Source: Artocarpus heterophyllus (lineage: Eukaryota > Streptophyta > Magnoliopsida > Rosales > Moraceae). From it: DNA of 64,000 bases. The DNA lies in assembly GCA_025403435.1 (NCBI GenBank), contig CM046345.1, forward strand, positions 1,426,001 through 1,490,000. The letters run 5' to 3'. Positions 38,515 to 50,558 of the stretch are shown here, piece by piece; positions within the stretch are counted from its first letter, which is position 1, and each line of letters begins with the position of its first letter. A model generated the notes under the pieces. That model saw only the letters and a list, made by a program, of their open reading frames with translations, made no database searches and was not told the origin of the DNA. The position numbers and the translations under genes are program-made.

Positions 38515-41500
38515 CAGACAATTTGCACTTGTGGTTAAAAATATAAAGCAGCATCAGTTTTTACCATACAGTGTCAGAAAGTGCCTTCAAAGTACCTAGC
38601 AAACGGCAATGAATATGGACAGACAGAGGGCTCAAACCCACAAAGGCAATCTGTCACTTTCTACAAGTGTGATCATGAAAAAGATGATATGAGGCACTTC
38701 TTTTGCTAGCAAGCATTTTTGTCTTGGTACAAATTCCATGCATGTCAGTGCATTGTTTGAGCTTGGAAACTCAGAGTGATCTTCGTTTTTCCATCAGGAA
38801 ACTCAGAGTGATCTTCGTTTTTCCATCAGGCGAAATGCGATATTGTCCTCTTAAAGTTGAAATCCTAATTCTTGATGGAGAAAAAAAGAAGATAAGAGCC
38901 TAGAATGATTTAAGAGGAAATAAGGCAAAAATGTGATTCAACTTCTAAAACATTCAATCTGCATAAAGAAAGGATCTACAAAAGCAAACATTCTCAAAAA
39001 AGGAGAACTTTCTCCCCTTTTCCTGTTCAAGAGATTCCAGCATCTGCGTTCAGAACCAATGGATTGGATTGGTTTTCTTTGCAAAATTTGTGTCCTCACA
39101 TCACATTGCACAACCTACAATCATTATAATTCCCAAAAGGCAATGATTCTCATAATATTTTTCCTCTAAAATTTGAAAGCGGCACGAATTTCTAAACCGC
39201 CCCCCTACCATATTATGAAGTGAAGCAGCAGCTCCAGTGTTTTTTCTGCACAATGTGAACCATTGCGTGAGAATATAACACCAAATGGGACCTATATCTC
39301 AAATTGCATGTGCAGCTCTGGATATGAATGAACCAGAAAAAATATGCCGTTCATGATCATAATACTGTTACATTACATATTAGATAGTAATCATTCTTCT
39401 TAACTACTAGTCTGTCTAATAGGAGTTGGAACTGAGAGTTCAAACAGAAAATATTGTAGCATGTGATGTGAGAGAAAACACTGTTGAAATAGTCATTAGA
39501 ACTTGAAACCGCTGGTTCAAACCGTGGCCCCCAAACGGCTGCTAAGGTGTATACTTTTCAATAATAAAGTGAAGATGAATGAAGAAGTGTCTTAGAGAGT
39601 TTTTAAGCAGAAGTAAATAGAAAACTACACAAATAATGGAAAAAAGAAAAAGCAGTGATTGTTAAGCACTGCTAATTTAAGCGTTGCTCCTCAAGTGAGA
39701 AAAGCAAAAGCTTTCATTTCTTAGATTCTTTTGAGGAATAATTAGTTCCACAATATCATCAGGTGGAGGTCAATTTTTCACTATTGAAATATGAAATGAA
39801 TGTAGGTGCTTTTGAAAACTTACAACTTCAATCAGAAATGGATCTATGCAGGACAGTTCATAATCCCACTGTCAACGGAATAGGAGTATTCCAAGAATAG
39901 AGATCAAGTATGCCAATTGCCATGAATGGAAGTCAGAGGTTTCGATGAAAACTCGGATCTGATCAAGATTCCTATAATTCATGGATTATGCCTTGACTGC
40001 TTATTCTGATCAGGGATCAAATGACGATCACTGATTAGCAAATAAACCAGGATTTTGGCCAAGAAGCACAAACAAATGTTCCATCTCAGGATAAATTAAA
40101 GAAGAATAAAGAAAGATTTCTTTTTTCAAATGTTGAAAAAAAAGAAAAAAGCTATTGGAAAACAGATATCAAGTAGAAGGTCCATCTTTCGTCAAAAGTA
40201 CGTAATTTCAAATATACAATATTGGTACTGAGGAGATATTAATCATTCATAAGAAAAGCCTAAGAAATGAAAGTGAAACTTGCGATTTGCATAGAACTTA
40301 AGTTTCACAGTCGAGAAGAAAAACATATCTTTTGAGGACAGATCACAATCTAATTGGTAATGGAATATGTGCAGCAAACATGGCAGGAAAGAATAACAAA
40401 TCGAAGTTCTACAAAGACATGAACCTGTTTCAGATTCCCACAATGAAAGGGTAGTGCTTAAATTGCCATTCCAATTCCAAAAAAAATAATTTCGCAGTAG
40501 TAAGGAATGGAAAATTTTATCAATTACATGGTAGCTTGCTGAAGGAGCTAAAAAGGTAGATAATAGAGGTGGTATAAACCAAACTTAAACATTGTTTCCC
40601 GTTAGTTCATATCCATTGAGCAGATATTAAGAGCCACAAAGTTATAATTATATGCTACTGACAATATTACTGTTTTCTGCAAAGTTTATGCTTGAATAGA
40701 AGCTCGTTTCAAGTGTTTTCTAAACATTAAAAAGTTGCCCAAAAATGGACAAAGGTACTAAAATGTCACAAAGGTTAGAAAAGCAAGTGGGAAAAAGGAT
40801 ACAATATATGCATACAACTTGAATTTTAAAAAAAAAAGGCATGCTATGTTCACTTTTTAAAATTAATGAGTAGCTTCTGTACATTTTCCATTTCCACTAC
40901 AAAAACCATTGAAGAAAGAACAGAGTTAAAGATAGTGTCATTGAATTCAGCTCGAAACTCATCATTCTTAGAAGCCTAAACTCCAATCCTAGTGAAGGTC
41001 TGTTTTTCCAAAGCTGTAATGTTGGGAATGTTCATACAAAAGTCTCACATTGGCTACACATGAAAATGGATAACGGGTTGAAAAGAGCTGCTCAGACTAC
41101 TACTCCTAATAAGTTAACCATTTTAGGATGGGACTCAAAAGCTCTAACCTGTAATAATGTCCATGGCTATAGATGTAGATTATGATACTGCTCAATAACT
41201 ACTACTAATAAATTGACCTTTTAGGATGGACCATTCTATCTTTCAAAATGACTGAAAATGCTTACCAATTCTTGACATTAAGACATTCTCAGCCAAAGAT
41301 CGCTCACATAATATGGATTTTAGCCCCCTTTTTTTCGTGAGCACATCTAAGTTGGGCCCAAATTTCATGCTCTAAGTACACCGCTATATGCAAGCAAAGC
41401 ATTTTCTGCCTCCAAAAGATTGTAAGATTCCAAAGTTACTGACTCTTTGGCCACTGCTTTTCAAGTTTCCAATTTGGTTACTTGCTTGTTCTATAGGTAA

Positions 41501-41696
41501 ACGACACCACAATTTTACTCTCATATAAAAGGAAATTCAGCATAAGGGTACGAAATAACCACTACCCAAAAACCATATTGAGCAAAAATCACCACTTTCC
41601 AAGTAAAATTCAAGAATTAGAAAGCTAAGATATCTTTCAGTTACATTCTCAAAAGATAAGTTTCCCTCTGTAGAGCAATATATTTAGATGCAATAT
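38515..41696. other. Intergenic region, no gene seen
   Basis: Contains one exact 32-bp tandem duplication at 38766-38829. The remaining sequence has moderate base composition and small ORFs (38703-39169, 40243-40443) without recognisable domains. It could be intronic or UTR sequence of an unseen minus-strand gene, given the exon-like ORF at 41733-41866. Confidence 0.45.
38766..38829. repeat. Exact 32-bp tandem duplication
   Basis: Two identical adjacent copies of a 32-base unit beginning GAAACTCAGAGTGATCTTCG. The exactness implies a recent slippage or unequal-exchange event. Confidence 0.95.
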
Positions 41697-41732
41697 TTAT
41701 GGTGTATATACACATTTCCTTTGTAAAGATAC

Positions 41733-41866
41733 CTGCAGAAGAGTAGCGTATGGAAGATGCTCGTCAGCAGAATCTTGGATAACAAGTGCCCTTGCATCTA
41801 GAATTGGCCAAATCTGTCCATGAAACAAGCTTATATTTCCATTTTCATTTGCGGTTTTTACAGCCT
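41733..41866 (-). other. Orphan exon-like ORF of unknown family
   Basis: On the minus strand, a good acceptor (TTTTTTGGTAG) and a good donor (CAG|GTATCT) frame 134 bases. The open frame reads AVKTANENGNISLFHGQIWP then LDARALVIQDSADEHLPYA. Composition and flanking splice sites look like a real internal exon, and I do not recognise the family. No partner exon was found upstream, where the TGTCGTTT array begins at about 42000, or downstream. It may be a relic exon or part of a gene I cannot assemble. Confidence 0.3.
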
Positions 41867-41989
41867 CTACCAAAAAATGAAACAAAATTGCAGTTACAGA
41901 ATTAATTTTCATTAGTTTGTTCCCCCCCAACCCCCCCCCCCCAAAAAAAAAAAAAAAAAAAAAGAGAGAGTGAGAAAAATTCATCAGTT

Positions 41990-43215
41990 TGAGTTTGTCG
42001 TCGTTTTTTGGGTTCTTGTCGTTTTCACATGACTTGTCGGTCTTCACTTTGGTGTTGCTTTGTTTTTCTGTCGTTTCTCAAGGTGATGTTTCTCGATGTG
42101 TTGTCGTTTGCGTTTATTGTCGTTTTCTAAATTGACGCGTTTTACTATTTGTTGTCGTTTTCTATTTAGTTCAGTTTTAGTTTCTTTTTTTTTTTTAAAT
42201 TGTATTTTCCGTTTCCGCCATATATCATCCACTATGAAATTCTGGTCTTTAAATTGCTACCGTTTACTTGTTGTCGCCCTGCAATTCGTTGTCGTTTTCC
42301 ATTGCTTACGTTGTTCCGGCTGTTGTCGTTTAAGGTGCTTTTATCACATTGCTGTGGTTGATTACTTGCTGCCGTTTGGAATTCGTTATTTTCTTGTCTT
42401 CCCCCTTCTTGTTGTTCAAATTTTGGTGCTTAGTTCCTTGCTGCCTTTATATCTTGTCGTCGTTTTTCACTCTTCTCAGTCTCATTTCTTTTAATGATTT
42501 TTCTTTTTAGTTTCATGTTTTTTCTCATTTGTCGTTGTTCATTTCTTTTGGTCGTCTACTCATGGCTTTCAGTGTTGCCGCCGTAGTCGTTTTCATATTG
42601 CTGTCGTTTTAGTTATCGTATCAGCTTGACGTCGTTTTCATTTGTTGTCCTCCTTTTTCTTTTTCGTGCTTCTTGTCGTTTGTGAATTTTTTGGGGTTTT
42701 CTTCTTTGTTTTCTTTGCCCTTTTTGTCGTTTTAATGTCGTTGTCGTTTGCTTTTATTGCTGCCGGTTTCGTTATTGCTGATTAATGTCGGTTTCTTATT
42801 CTCATTATTTCTTTTTTTTCCATTTTAATTTTATTGTCGTTTGTGATTTTTTTGTGGTTTTCTTTCCTTGTTTGTTTTCATTCTTTTCCCTTTTTGTCGT
42901 TTTAATGTCGTTGCGTTTGCTTTTGCTGCTGCAAGTTGCGGATCATTGCCGTTTGATTGTTTTTCCCGTTTTAATTTCGTTGTCGTTTGTATTTCAGTTA
43001 TTATCGTCGTTGTTTCATGTTAGGTTTCACTTTTCTTCATTTGTAGTAGTTTTTGGAATGCGTTAGTGTTTAATGTGGACATGCTAGTTCTCCTTTTATG
43101 CTATTGTCGACCGTCGTTTCTTGATTTCTTCTCCTTTTTTATCTTACCGTCGTTTCACACTTTGCTGTCGATTTCCTTTTCATTTGTTGTCGTTTTCTAC
43201 CGTGCTGTCATTTGG
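41990..43215. repeat. Degenerate TGTCGTTT array
   Basis: Well over twenty GTCGTT motifs, most as TGTCGTTT, occur in one orientation across 1.2 kb at irregular spacing of about 20-60 bp. A higher-order duplication is visible: 42676-42790 and 42841-42965 both run CCCTTTTTGTCGTTTTAATG, then GTCGTTG, then TTTGCTTTT[A/G]. The ORFs here (42096-42494, 42785-43278) are Val/Phe/Leu-rich products of the repeat and not genes. A run of C and A at 41927-41962 flanks it. Confidence 0.85.
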
Positions 43216-43979
43216 GAAGGGAACTTAATGCTAAAAATACAAACAATTTTTTTGGTTATTAATGCCATCGGCTTCTAAAATTTAAAGTCTTTCTTATTTT
43301 ATCATTTGAACTTTAAAAATTGTTGTTTTATTATCTTAAACTTTTAGATTTTCTTACTTTATCCTCTATGTCCAATTTTCCAACAAAAATGACAGAAATA
43401 GACCCACGTGATTCGTATATAAATGATTCGTATATAAATGATCCTAAGACAGAGTTAGAATTTTTAGTAGGGGGGCCAAATTTTTTTATTAAGATTATTC
43501 TAACATATATAAAAAGAAGTGCATATGTTGATCATGTCAATTTTTCAATCTTTTCTTGTTTTGAACCGTGATTTATAATTAGATTAGAAATGTTATATTA
43601 CATAATAATAAAACAAACATTGCAAGTATTTATATTAAAAATGTACATTAAAATAATACATAGAAAGTTTACAGACATAATATGGATACGTTTCGAGGGT
43701 ATAAAGTACTCCGTATAATCAGCTGTCATAACCATGCATGGAGATTACAGAAGCATCGATAACAAAAATATTGGACTTTAAATGGGATGTGACTCGAGAA
43801 TACTAGTTACTCTGTAATATCAACATCTCGACACTAGAGTCAATGAATCTAAAGGCTTTAACAACATGTCACAAAAAAAAAATACAAGATATAGAGAAGA
43901 GCAGTTATTCAGGACATAAGAAATACAAACGAACATGTTATGGGTAAAACCAAAAAATTACAAAAGGAGGTTCAAATCC
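43216..43979. other. Intergenic region, no gene seen
   Basis: AT-rich, with a 17-bp direct repeat (GATTCGTATATAAAT) at about 43411-43443. No protein or RNA gene recognised. Confidence 0.5.
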
Positions 43980-44566
43980 ACTAATAGCTTCTTGCTTTCT
44001 TTCTTCCAATCAAGCTTGGACGTTGTAATGTCGGACTCCGGATGAATGATGCATTTTGTCAAGCAGCACTTCATCTGTTAAAGCAGTAATAAAGATTTGT
44101 CTCCCTGACTCTATAATGACGTTTTGTTCCACAGTGTAATCTAAAAACTTTAAAAGATCGTCATAAAAACCATTTACATTCAAAAGATTTGGAGTTAATG
44201 CCCATTATACTTTTACTAGCAACTACGAATAGCTCTGCAAAGGTGCCTAAACCATTAGGTAATGTAATGAAAGTGTTAGAGTCATGGATCATGTTTTCAA
44301 GATGCTTAGAGATGTCCAAAACTCTTTCTTCCTTACCAATGGTTTTCCCATAGAGGTTCCCTCGGCTAGGAGATGCGGGATAATCCCTAGACATGGCTAC
44401 CTTTAGAATGTATTTTGTTGCTACATTCTCTATTAATCCTAAATTACCTCCCTGAATCTTCATACATGCTAAGATTTGTCCTAAGTATTTTGCAGCTTCT
44501 AAGTAGACTCTACATTTACCAAGACTAGAATTACAGAAGACACAAATGGTTTGGATTTTTCTAAAT
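43980..44566 (-). pseudogene. LOG cytokinin-activating enzyme pseudogene, intronless
   Basis: The minus strand reads as a LOG (cytokinin riboside 5'-monophosphate phosphoribohydrolase) protein end to end without introns. It starts at IQTICVFCNSSLGK (family: CVFCGSSxGK) and EAAKYLGQILA. It has lost part of the VYGGGSxGLMG segment (here QGGNLGLI). The signature PGGxGTxxE appears as LPNGLGTFAEL, with a Gly changed to Asn. Then NVNGFYDDLLKFLDY follows in another frame after a frameshift near 44170, and ESGRQIF ends soon at a TGA at about 44026. Real LOG genes have several introns, so an intronless copy suggests retroposition. The enzyme frees active cytokinin bases from nucleotides; this copy cannot. 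Confidence 0.82.
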
Positions 44567-45370
44567 GAATGGGAGGAAGATATGTTTGGTTTTTAAAACA
44601 AACTGACTCTTTTTTTTATATATTTTTTTGTCTTAAGTCCACTTTGCCTAAACTTCGAGTCCCAAATAAGATCTTAAAAAAATGAAAATACAAAAGAACT
44701 AAGGAGTTATGACATGTAGGTGATTGTAGGTTAGAAAAAGTCAAAATTGTTAAAAAAATAAGATAAATTTTAGAAAAAGTTAAACCAAATCAGTTCAGAT
44801 TTTCAAAAATAAGCACGCAATGAGATCGACTTTTGACAAACAAGACTCTAACCATACAACTTTTGACAATTTACAAACAAACAAACAAAACCTAACAAAT
44901 TTAACTATATACTTTTTTGACAAAATAAACACAAATTTAGAAAAGTCAGTAAAAGACATATGATATGCTATGAATATTTTGACAAAACAACACGAATCTA
45001 AAAAATTCAGTAAAAGACATATGATATACTATAAAACTTTTGACAAAAAACACGAATCTAGAAAAATCATTCATGACGTAAAAATTTCAAACTAACAACA
45101 AGAACAAACACGTGATACATCTGATAAGGTAACATTTTCTTAAATAAAACACACACATTTATTTAACAACTATTGTAAAGATAAAATAAAAATAATTTAT
45201 TATTTAACATATACTGTGACAATTTTAAAACAAACAAACACTCAAAACACAAAATACATTTTTTTTTTTGTTGAAACACTCAAGCGACCTCTATAGACTA
45301 AGAATTTACTCCCTATCTAATTTTCTTACAAACTAACAAACAGGGTCTTTAAATGCAAGATTCTTGAGGC
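44567..45370. other. Intergenic region, no gene seen
   Basis: AT-rich DNA with a repeated phrase around 44930-45060 (AAAAGACATATGATATGCTAT and close variants, two or three times). No ORF of interest. Confidence 0.5.
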
Positions 45371-45379
45371 GTTTTCTTT

Positions 45380-45780
45380 TTATATGAAATTTGGACTAGA
45401 GATTATAAATTGCACCTTGGATATATCCACTCGGATGTTTCTAAATAGAAGCATGGAGGTCATCCAAGTTCTCTTTAGAAAGGCTATCTTTGTAAAAATG
45501 GATTTTGTCCTCCTTATATACTGACACAAATCCAGACGAATGACACTTACCTTCACAAGTTTGTTGCTTACATTTGTTACATCTAGACTCGATGACATGA
45601 ACTATTCTTTTTATCATACTACGACTGATACCCATACTTAGAAGGTCGGCCTTCTGATTGAAGTCACTTGGACTAATTTTTCCTTCGATCAGCATACTCA
45701 TATCACCGAGGATTCCAAAAACGCATGAGAATCCACACTCAAGTGACTTTAGATTTGTATTTCTGCCTGTGAATTTTCTA
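45380..45780 (-). other. Unrecognised Cys-rich coding-like fragment
   Basis: On the minus strand an open frame without its own good start reads from about 45780: LKSLECGFSCVFGILGDMSM, ADLLSMGISRSMIKRIVHVI, then RCNKCKQQTCEGKCH and KDSLSKENLDDLHASI, ending at a TAG at about 45440. The same frame continues after that stop with KHPSGYIQGAIYNL. The composition is protein-like and the CxxCxxxxCxxxC spacing could be a metal site. I do not recognise the family. It may be a pseudogene fragment with an internal stop, lying upstream in the same orientation as the LOG pseudogene. Confidence 0.35.
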
Positions 45781-47299
45781 GGAAAGTGATAAAAAGTATT
45801 TTCTTAGGTGATGATACTTTGGATTAATGGAAAACAAAGAAAAAGAAACAAGAAAGAAAGAAATAATATTTGGAAAATTAAGAATAAGTTTTAAATTTTA
45901 GATAGAGATTGGGAGAATTCTAAAGAGAAGGGAGAATTTTAGAGAAAGAGTTCAGCAAATCTGAACTTTGATGTACAGTTATAAGATTCATAGACAATAT
46001 AGTACACTGTACTACGCATTGTGATGGACACAAAACTAAACTGAAATGGAGATGCCCAACTGTTATTAAGATTAATAGGCTCTCGTTGTGTTGTTATTTT
46101 ATTATCATTGTTACTATTATTAAAGATAACAAATATATTAAAAAAAACCAAAAATTTAGGGGGCCTATGGCCCCCTGCCCCTTCTCTCTATCTCTGCATG
46201 ATCTATGAGAACAAAAATAACAGTTTGTCAGTCTTAAGTGAGAATTATTGTTCACTCTCATTAAAAGAAAAGAAAAATGACTTAGAAACTTTCAGTTCAA
46301 TGTTTCGCTATATTATGGGATAGAGTATCATGAACTATAAATAGTTTCAACGACCTCATGTGTGCCTCCTATGAGTTTATTTCAGTCTCTTTTGGTGAAA
46401 ATTTTGGGCTATTTGATTCTCTTGTGATAGAAATTTGGACAAAATAGGCAAAATGAGAAGATTGGATAGTTTGAGGCAGTAAGATGCTTATTTTAAAATG
46501 TAAGAAGTAAAGCATAAAAACTCTAGAGTTCAAGAGCTACGAGTGTTAGTAATTTTTTTTCAATTTAAGGGGTGTTTGACAATGTTTAATATATTGTAAA
46601 GTATAAGAGCTTCATATTCTGTTAATTTTTTATCTTTATTATAACATACGCGAATTTTACACTATTTCTTAAAAAAAGTGGCTCCAACGCCAAATCCTGT
46701 GAATCAAATTTTCAGAGATAAGAAGCTCCTGTTACTACAATAACAACAAAGTGATAGGTTCATCGGAAGAAAAAAACTTTTCAGTTTCAGATTAAACAAC
46801 TTTCAGTTCCCACATTTAAAAGCAAGCACTAAACGAGAAATCTTTCTTAAATCGGATAAAAAAGAGAGCAGAAATCTTGCAGAAGAAAATAAATCTATCT
46901 ACTTATTTATTTATTTTTTCCCCACGACAGTATCACACGCAAAACCCATTTCTTCCACGTTACAGCGTAACCGTGTTGAGTTGAAATTCAACATTTTTTG
47001 TGTGAACTCTTCTTCTCCTTATCCTTCTCCTTCTTCTTCTTGAAGCCATGGAACATTCTGGAGACACGAGTTTTAAGGCATGAGAACAGAAGAAAAAACC
47101 AAAAAAAAAAAACATCAACACAACGCCATTTCACCGCTTTGAGGAATCCGCCAAGAAATTAAAGAGTTTGTTTTCGCTTTCCATTTCCCTTTTCCTTTTC
47201 TTTTGAAGTGATTTATACAAGAGTCGGTGATACCCATGTAAAAAAAGGACTCTTTTTGGCATTTTGTGTGATATTCTAGAATTTGATATAAAGTTTATA
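45781..47299. other. Intergenic region and distal GPDH promoter
   Basis: No convincing gene. A degraded relative of the 150-bp MITE (GGTGTTTGACAATG ... TTACACTATTTC) may lie at 46564-46670. The DNA from about 46900 onward is probably the upstream regulatory region of the GPDH gene. Confidence 0.4.
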
Positions 47300-47703
47300 T
47301 TTTGGTTCAAAGGCGGCTGAGAATTTGAAGTAAAAAGGATTGTTGTTTCTGAGATTGGTGGAAAACCCAACAAGAATTCTTGCTTTCTTAGACGGTTTGT
47401 TCATTTGTGTAATTGTTCAGCTGTTGGATTACTTACTTTCAGAAGTGGGTTTTTTCTGGATCAGGGGTTTAGGGTTTAGGTGAAGTTTCTGATTTTGATA
47501 AGCTTTTGTTTGGGTCAAAGGCGGTGGGAATTCAATAAAAAGGATTAGTTTTGAACTTTGGTGGAGAAAAAAGAAGACCCAACAAGGATTCTTGCTTTCT
47601 TAGACGTTTTGTTCATTTTTAGGTGATTTTCTGATTTGGGGTTGTGTCATTGTTCAGCTGTTGAAATCCTTACTTTTAGAAGTGGGTTTTATAGATCAGG
47701 GCG
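47300..47703. repeat. ~209-bp tandem duplication in GPDH promoter / 5' UTR
   Basis: Unit 1 (about 47301-47466) and unit 2 (about 47509-47703) share TTGG[T/G]TCAAAGGCGG, AAAAAGGATT, CCCAACAAG[A/G]ATTCTTGC, TTCTTAGACG and AGAAGTGGGTTTT. The copies differ by indels and many substitutions. Unit 2 ends about 65 bp from the ATG. Confidence 0.85.
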
Positions 47704-47767
47704 TTTGAAGAGGAAATTTTTATTTTGAGCACCTCGGGAAAGGAGAGAGAGGAGAAGAAAAAAAAAG

Positions 47768-50558
47768 ATGGTTGGGGCTAGTGATGGAGGGATTCATAAT
47801 GTGTACTTAAATGGGTTGGTACAGAACGCAAATGGGTCAATTGAGGAGAAGCTTGATGAAATCCGTCAGCTTATGGGCAAAGCCGAAGGCGATCCTCTTA
47901 AGATAGTTGGTGTAGGTGCAGGTGCTTGGGGCAGTGTCTTCACTGCCATGTTGCAGGACAGTTATGGTCACTTGAGAGATAAAGTTTTGATTAGAATTTG
48001 GAGGAGGCCTGGGAGAGCTGTTGATAGAGCCACGGCTGAGCACTTATTTGAGGTTATCAACTCGAGGGAAGATGTTTTGAGGAGGCTAATCAGGCGCTGC
48101 GCGTATCTGAAGTATGTCGAGGCACGACTAGGTGATCGGACGCTGTATGCTGATGAGATATTGAAAGATGGATTTTGTTTAAATATGATTGACACCCCTC
48201 TTTGCCCCTTGAAGGTTGTCACCAACTTGCAGGAGGCTGTCTGGGATGCCGATATCCTGGTGAATGGATTGCCCTCCACCGAAACCCGCATAGTATTTGA
48301 AGAGATTAGGAGGTATTGGAAGGAGAGAATAACAATGCCGGTTATCATCTCTTTGTCAAAAGGTGTAGAGGCTGAACTGGAGAATGAGCCACGGATAATT
48401 ACTCCTACGCAAATGATCCATCGAGCTAGTGAGTCCATTTCCATATTTTCTTGAGTTGTCGGTAACTTAGTTTTGTTTGGACAACTTTATTTCAATGTAA
48501 ACTCCATAAATTTCTTATCATGTCATGCTTTGCAGCTGGAGTTCCAATTGAGAACATTCTCTATCTTGGAGGTCCTAATATTGCCTCGGAGATATACAAC
48601 AAGGAGTATGCTAATGCTCGAATATGTGGAGCTGAAAAGTGGAGAAAACCATTGGCTAAGTTTTTGAGGCAGCCCCATTTTATAGTGTGGGACAATGGCG
48701 ACCTAGTTACTCATGAAGTTATGGGAGGTCTAAAGAACGTCTATGCAATTGGAGCTGGTGAGATTCCGTTTTAGTTGCTTCATATCTTGATAAAACTTGG
48801 CCGTTAATCTATTTCAGTAAGGAAAAATACTTTTGAGGCAATTTTGTTCCAAAGTTTCTATCATCTTATTTATGCGTAATTTGTGAAACAATAACCTCCA
48901 ACTATTGTTTTAGGTTTACACCATGAAGAGATGCAAATGGAAGAATAATACTATAATACTTCTGTTTTGGCCTGTCAAACCAAAAATGAAACAGAGTTTA
49001 GTACTCACTTGGTAAACTGAATAGAAGATGCCTAATTCTTTTCAATTTTTTTAATTTACTTTATTTGCTGCCGGTAGAGACACATCGACACAAGGCCTAA
49101 CATGGACAACATGTAAAGACGGTTCTGTTTCTCAGTATCTATACATGGAACCATAATCATGTGTGTTTGGTTTGGGAAATTATGCTGGAAATTCAATTTT
49201 TGCTCTGGCCTAAACCAATTTAACCAGCATCTTTCATAAAAATTTTAAGTACCTGCTGTTCATTTATTTATTTTAAGTTAAGCAGGAGAAACCAACCTTG
49301 AGGATCCTTTGTCATTTCCCCGTTGGAAAATTTCATATGCACACAAATTTCTGGGCATATGTTGTCTTGCTTATGTTGTACGGTGTGTTCTTTTAATCAT
49401 GCAGGAATGATAGCAGCTTTAACAAATGAGAGTGCAACCAGCAAATCAGTATACTTTGCACACTGCACATCCGAGATGATATTTATCACCCATCTTTTGG
49501 CAGAGGAACCAGAAAAACTCGCGGGCCCTTTGCTTGCCGATACTTATGTAACCCTGTTGAAGGGTCGTAATGCATGGTATGGGCACAAGTTGGCCAAAGG
49601 CGAGTTGAGCCTTGAAATGGGTGATAGCATCAAGGGAAAGGGTATGATTCAGGTAAGGGCTTAACCATTTGGGGGGAATATTGGGTCAAAATGCTAAGCT
49701 TATTTAGGACAGAACTTAATTAATTTAAGATGAATTTAGGAACAGAGGTGGAGCTACATACAACCGAGTATGTTCCTCCCCACCTGAAATTCCTTTTGCT
49801 TTAAATTTTGTGCGTAAAATATGATGAAATTGGAGTTTTCCTGCTTGAGCTTCTAAAATATTTCAAAAATTCTATGTTTTCCGTACTTTGTAAAATCTGT
49901 CATTTGAGTTATATGTAAAACCTGATAAAATTTTAAGTGTAGGCCCCTGCCCTTCTTGACTTGTTTTCCTCGCTCCACCCCAAGTTAGGATTATTTTTAA
50001 TTTTTTTAATTTTTTTGCTAATCAGCCCTGGTTAGGAATATATTATCGTGGAATCTAGCTGAGAAACGGAACTTTCATACATACCTAAGTGAGCCAAATT
50101 GCTTTGTTTAATAATTGGTTTTAAACCGTTGGTGCTTCTATACTCTGTGGTTGAAACAAACTGACTTTGAACAAACACAAACAATGATAAACCTTGTCTT
50201 GCAGGGAGTCTCTGCTGTGAAAGCATTCTTTGAGCTTTTAAGTCAGTCATCCTTAAACGTCCTACATCCTGAAGAAAACAAGCCCGTTGCACCAGTCGAG
50301 CTTTGCCCTATACTGAAAATGCTATATAGAATACTCATAACAAGGTATTTGATGCAAATCTTTGACAGTGGAATGCTTTATAAACTACTTCTACAGGGAA
50401 TTCTAATCCTCGAGTTCATTGTCATGTTTAGGGAATTCCCATCGCAGGCCATTCTTCAAGCTCTAAGGGATGAGACAATGAATGATCCCAGAGACCGCAT
50501 CGAGATTGCGCAAACCCATGTATTCTACATGCCTTCACTTCTTGGCCAGCAACCTTAA
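47768..50558 (+). CDS. GPDHC1: NAD-dependent glycerol-3-phosphate dehydrogenase, cytosolic (GPDHC1-like)
   Basis: Five exons, 47768-48428, 48536-48757, 49405-49652, 50205-50344 and 50432-50558, all GT-AG and in phase, encode 465 residues. The Rossmann glycine-rich loop is [18 protein letters not shown] (about 45-62). It is followed by [52 protein letters not shown] and [20 protein letters not shown], with the conserved NAD-dependent GPDH substrate region [11 protein letters not shown], then [18 protein letters not shown]. There is no transit peptide and the protein starts at the cytosolic-type MVGASDG, matching Arabidopsis GPDHC1 (At2g41540). It interconverts dihydroxyacetone phosphate and glycerol-3-phosphate using NAD(H), feeding glycerolipid synthesis and redox balance. 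All motifs look intact. Confidence 0.95.

Noticed and set aside
41990..43215. TGTCGTTT array as a CRISPR-like array
   Set aside because: The motif is only 8 bases, spacing is irregular and the genome is plant nuclear.
42096..43278. Val/Phe/Leu-rich ORFs of up to 132 residues
   Set aside because: They translate the TGTCGTTT array and are not membrane-protein genes.
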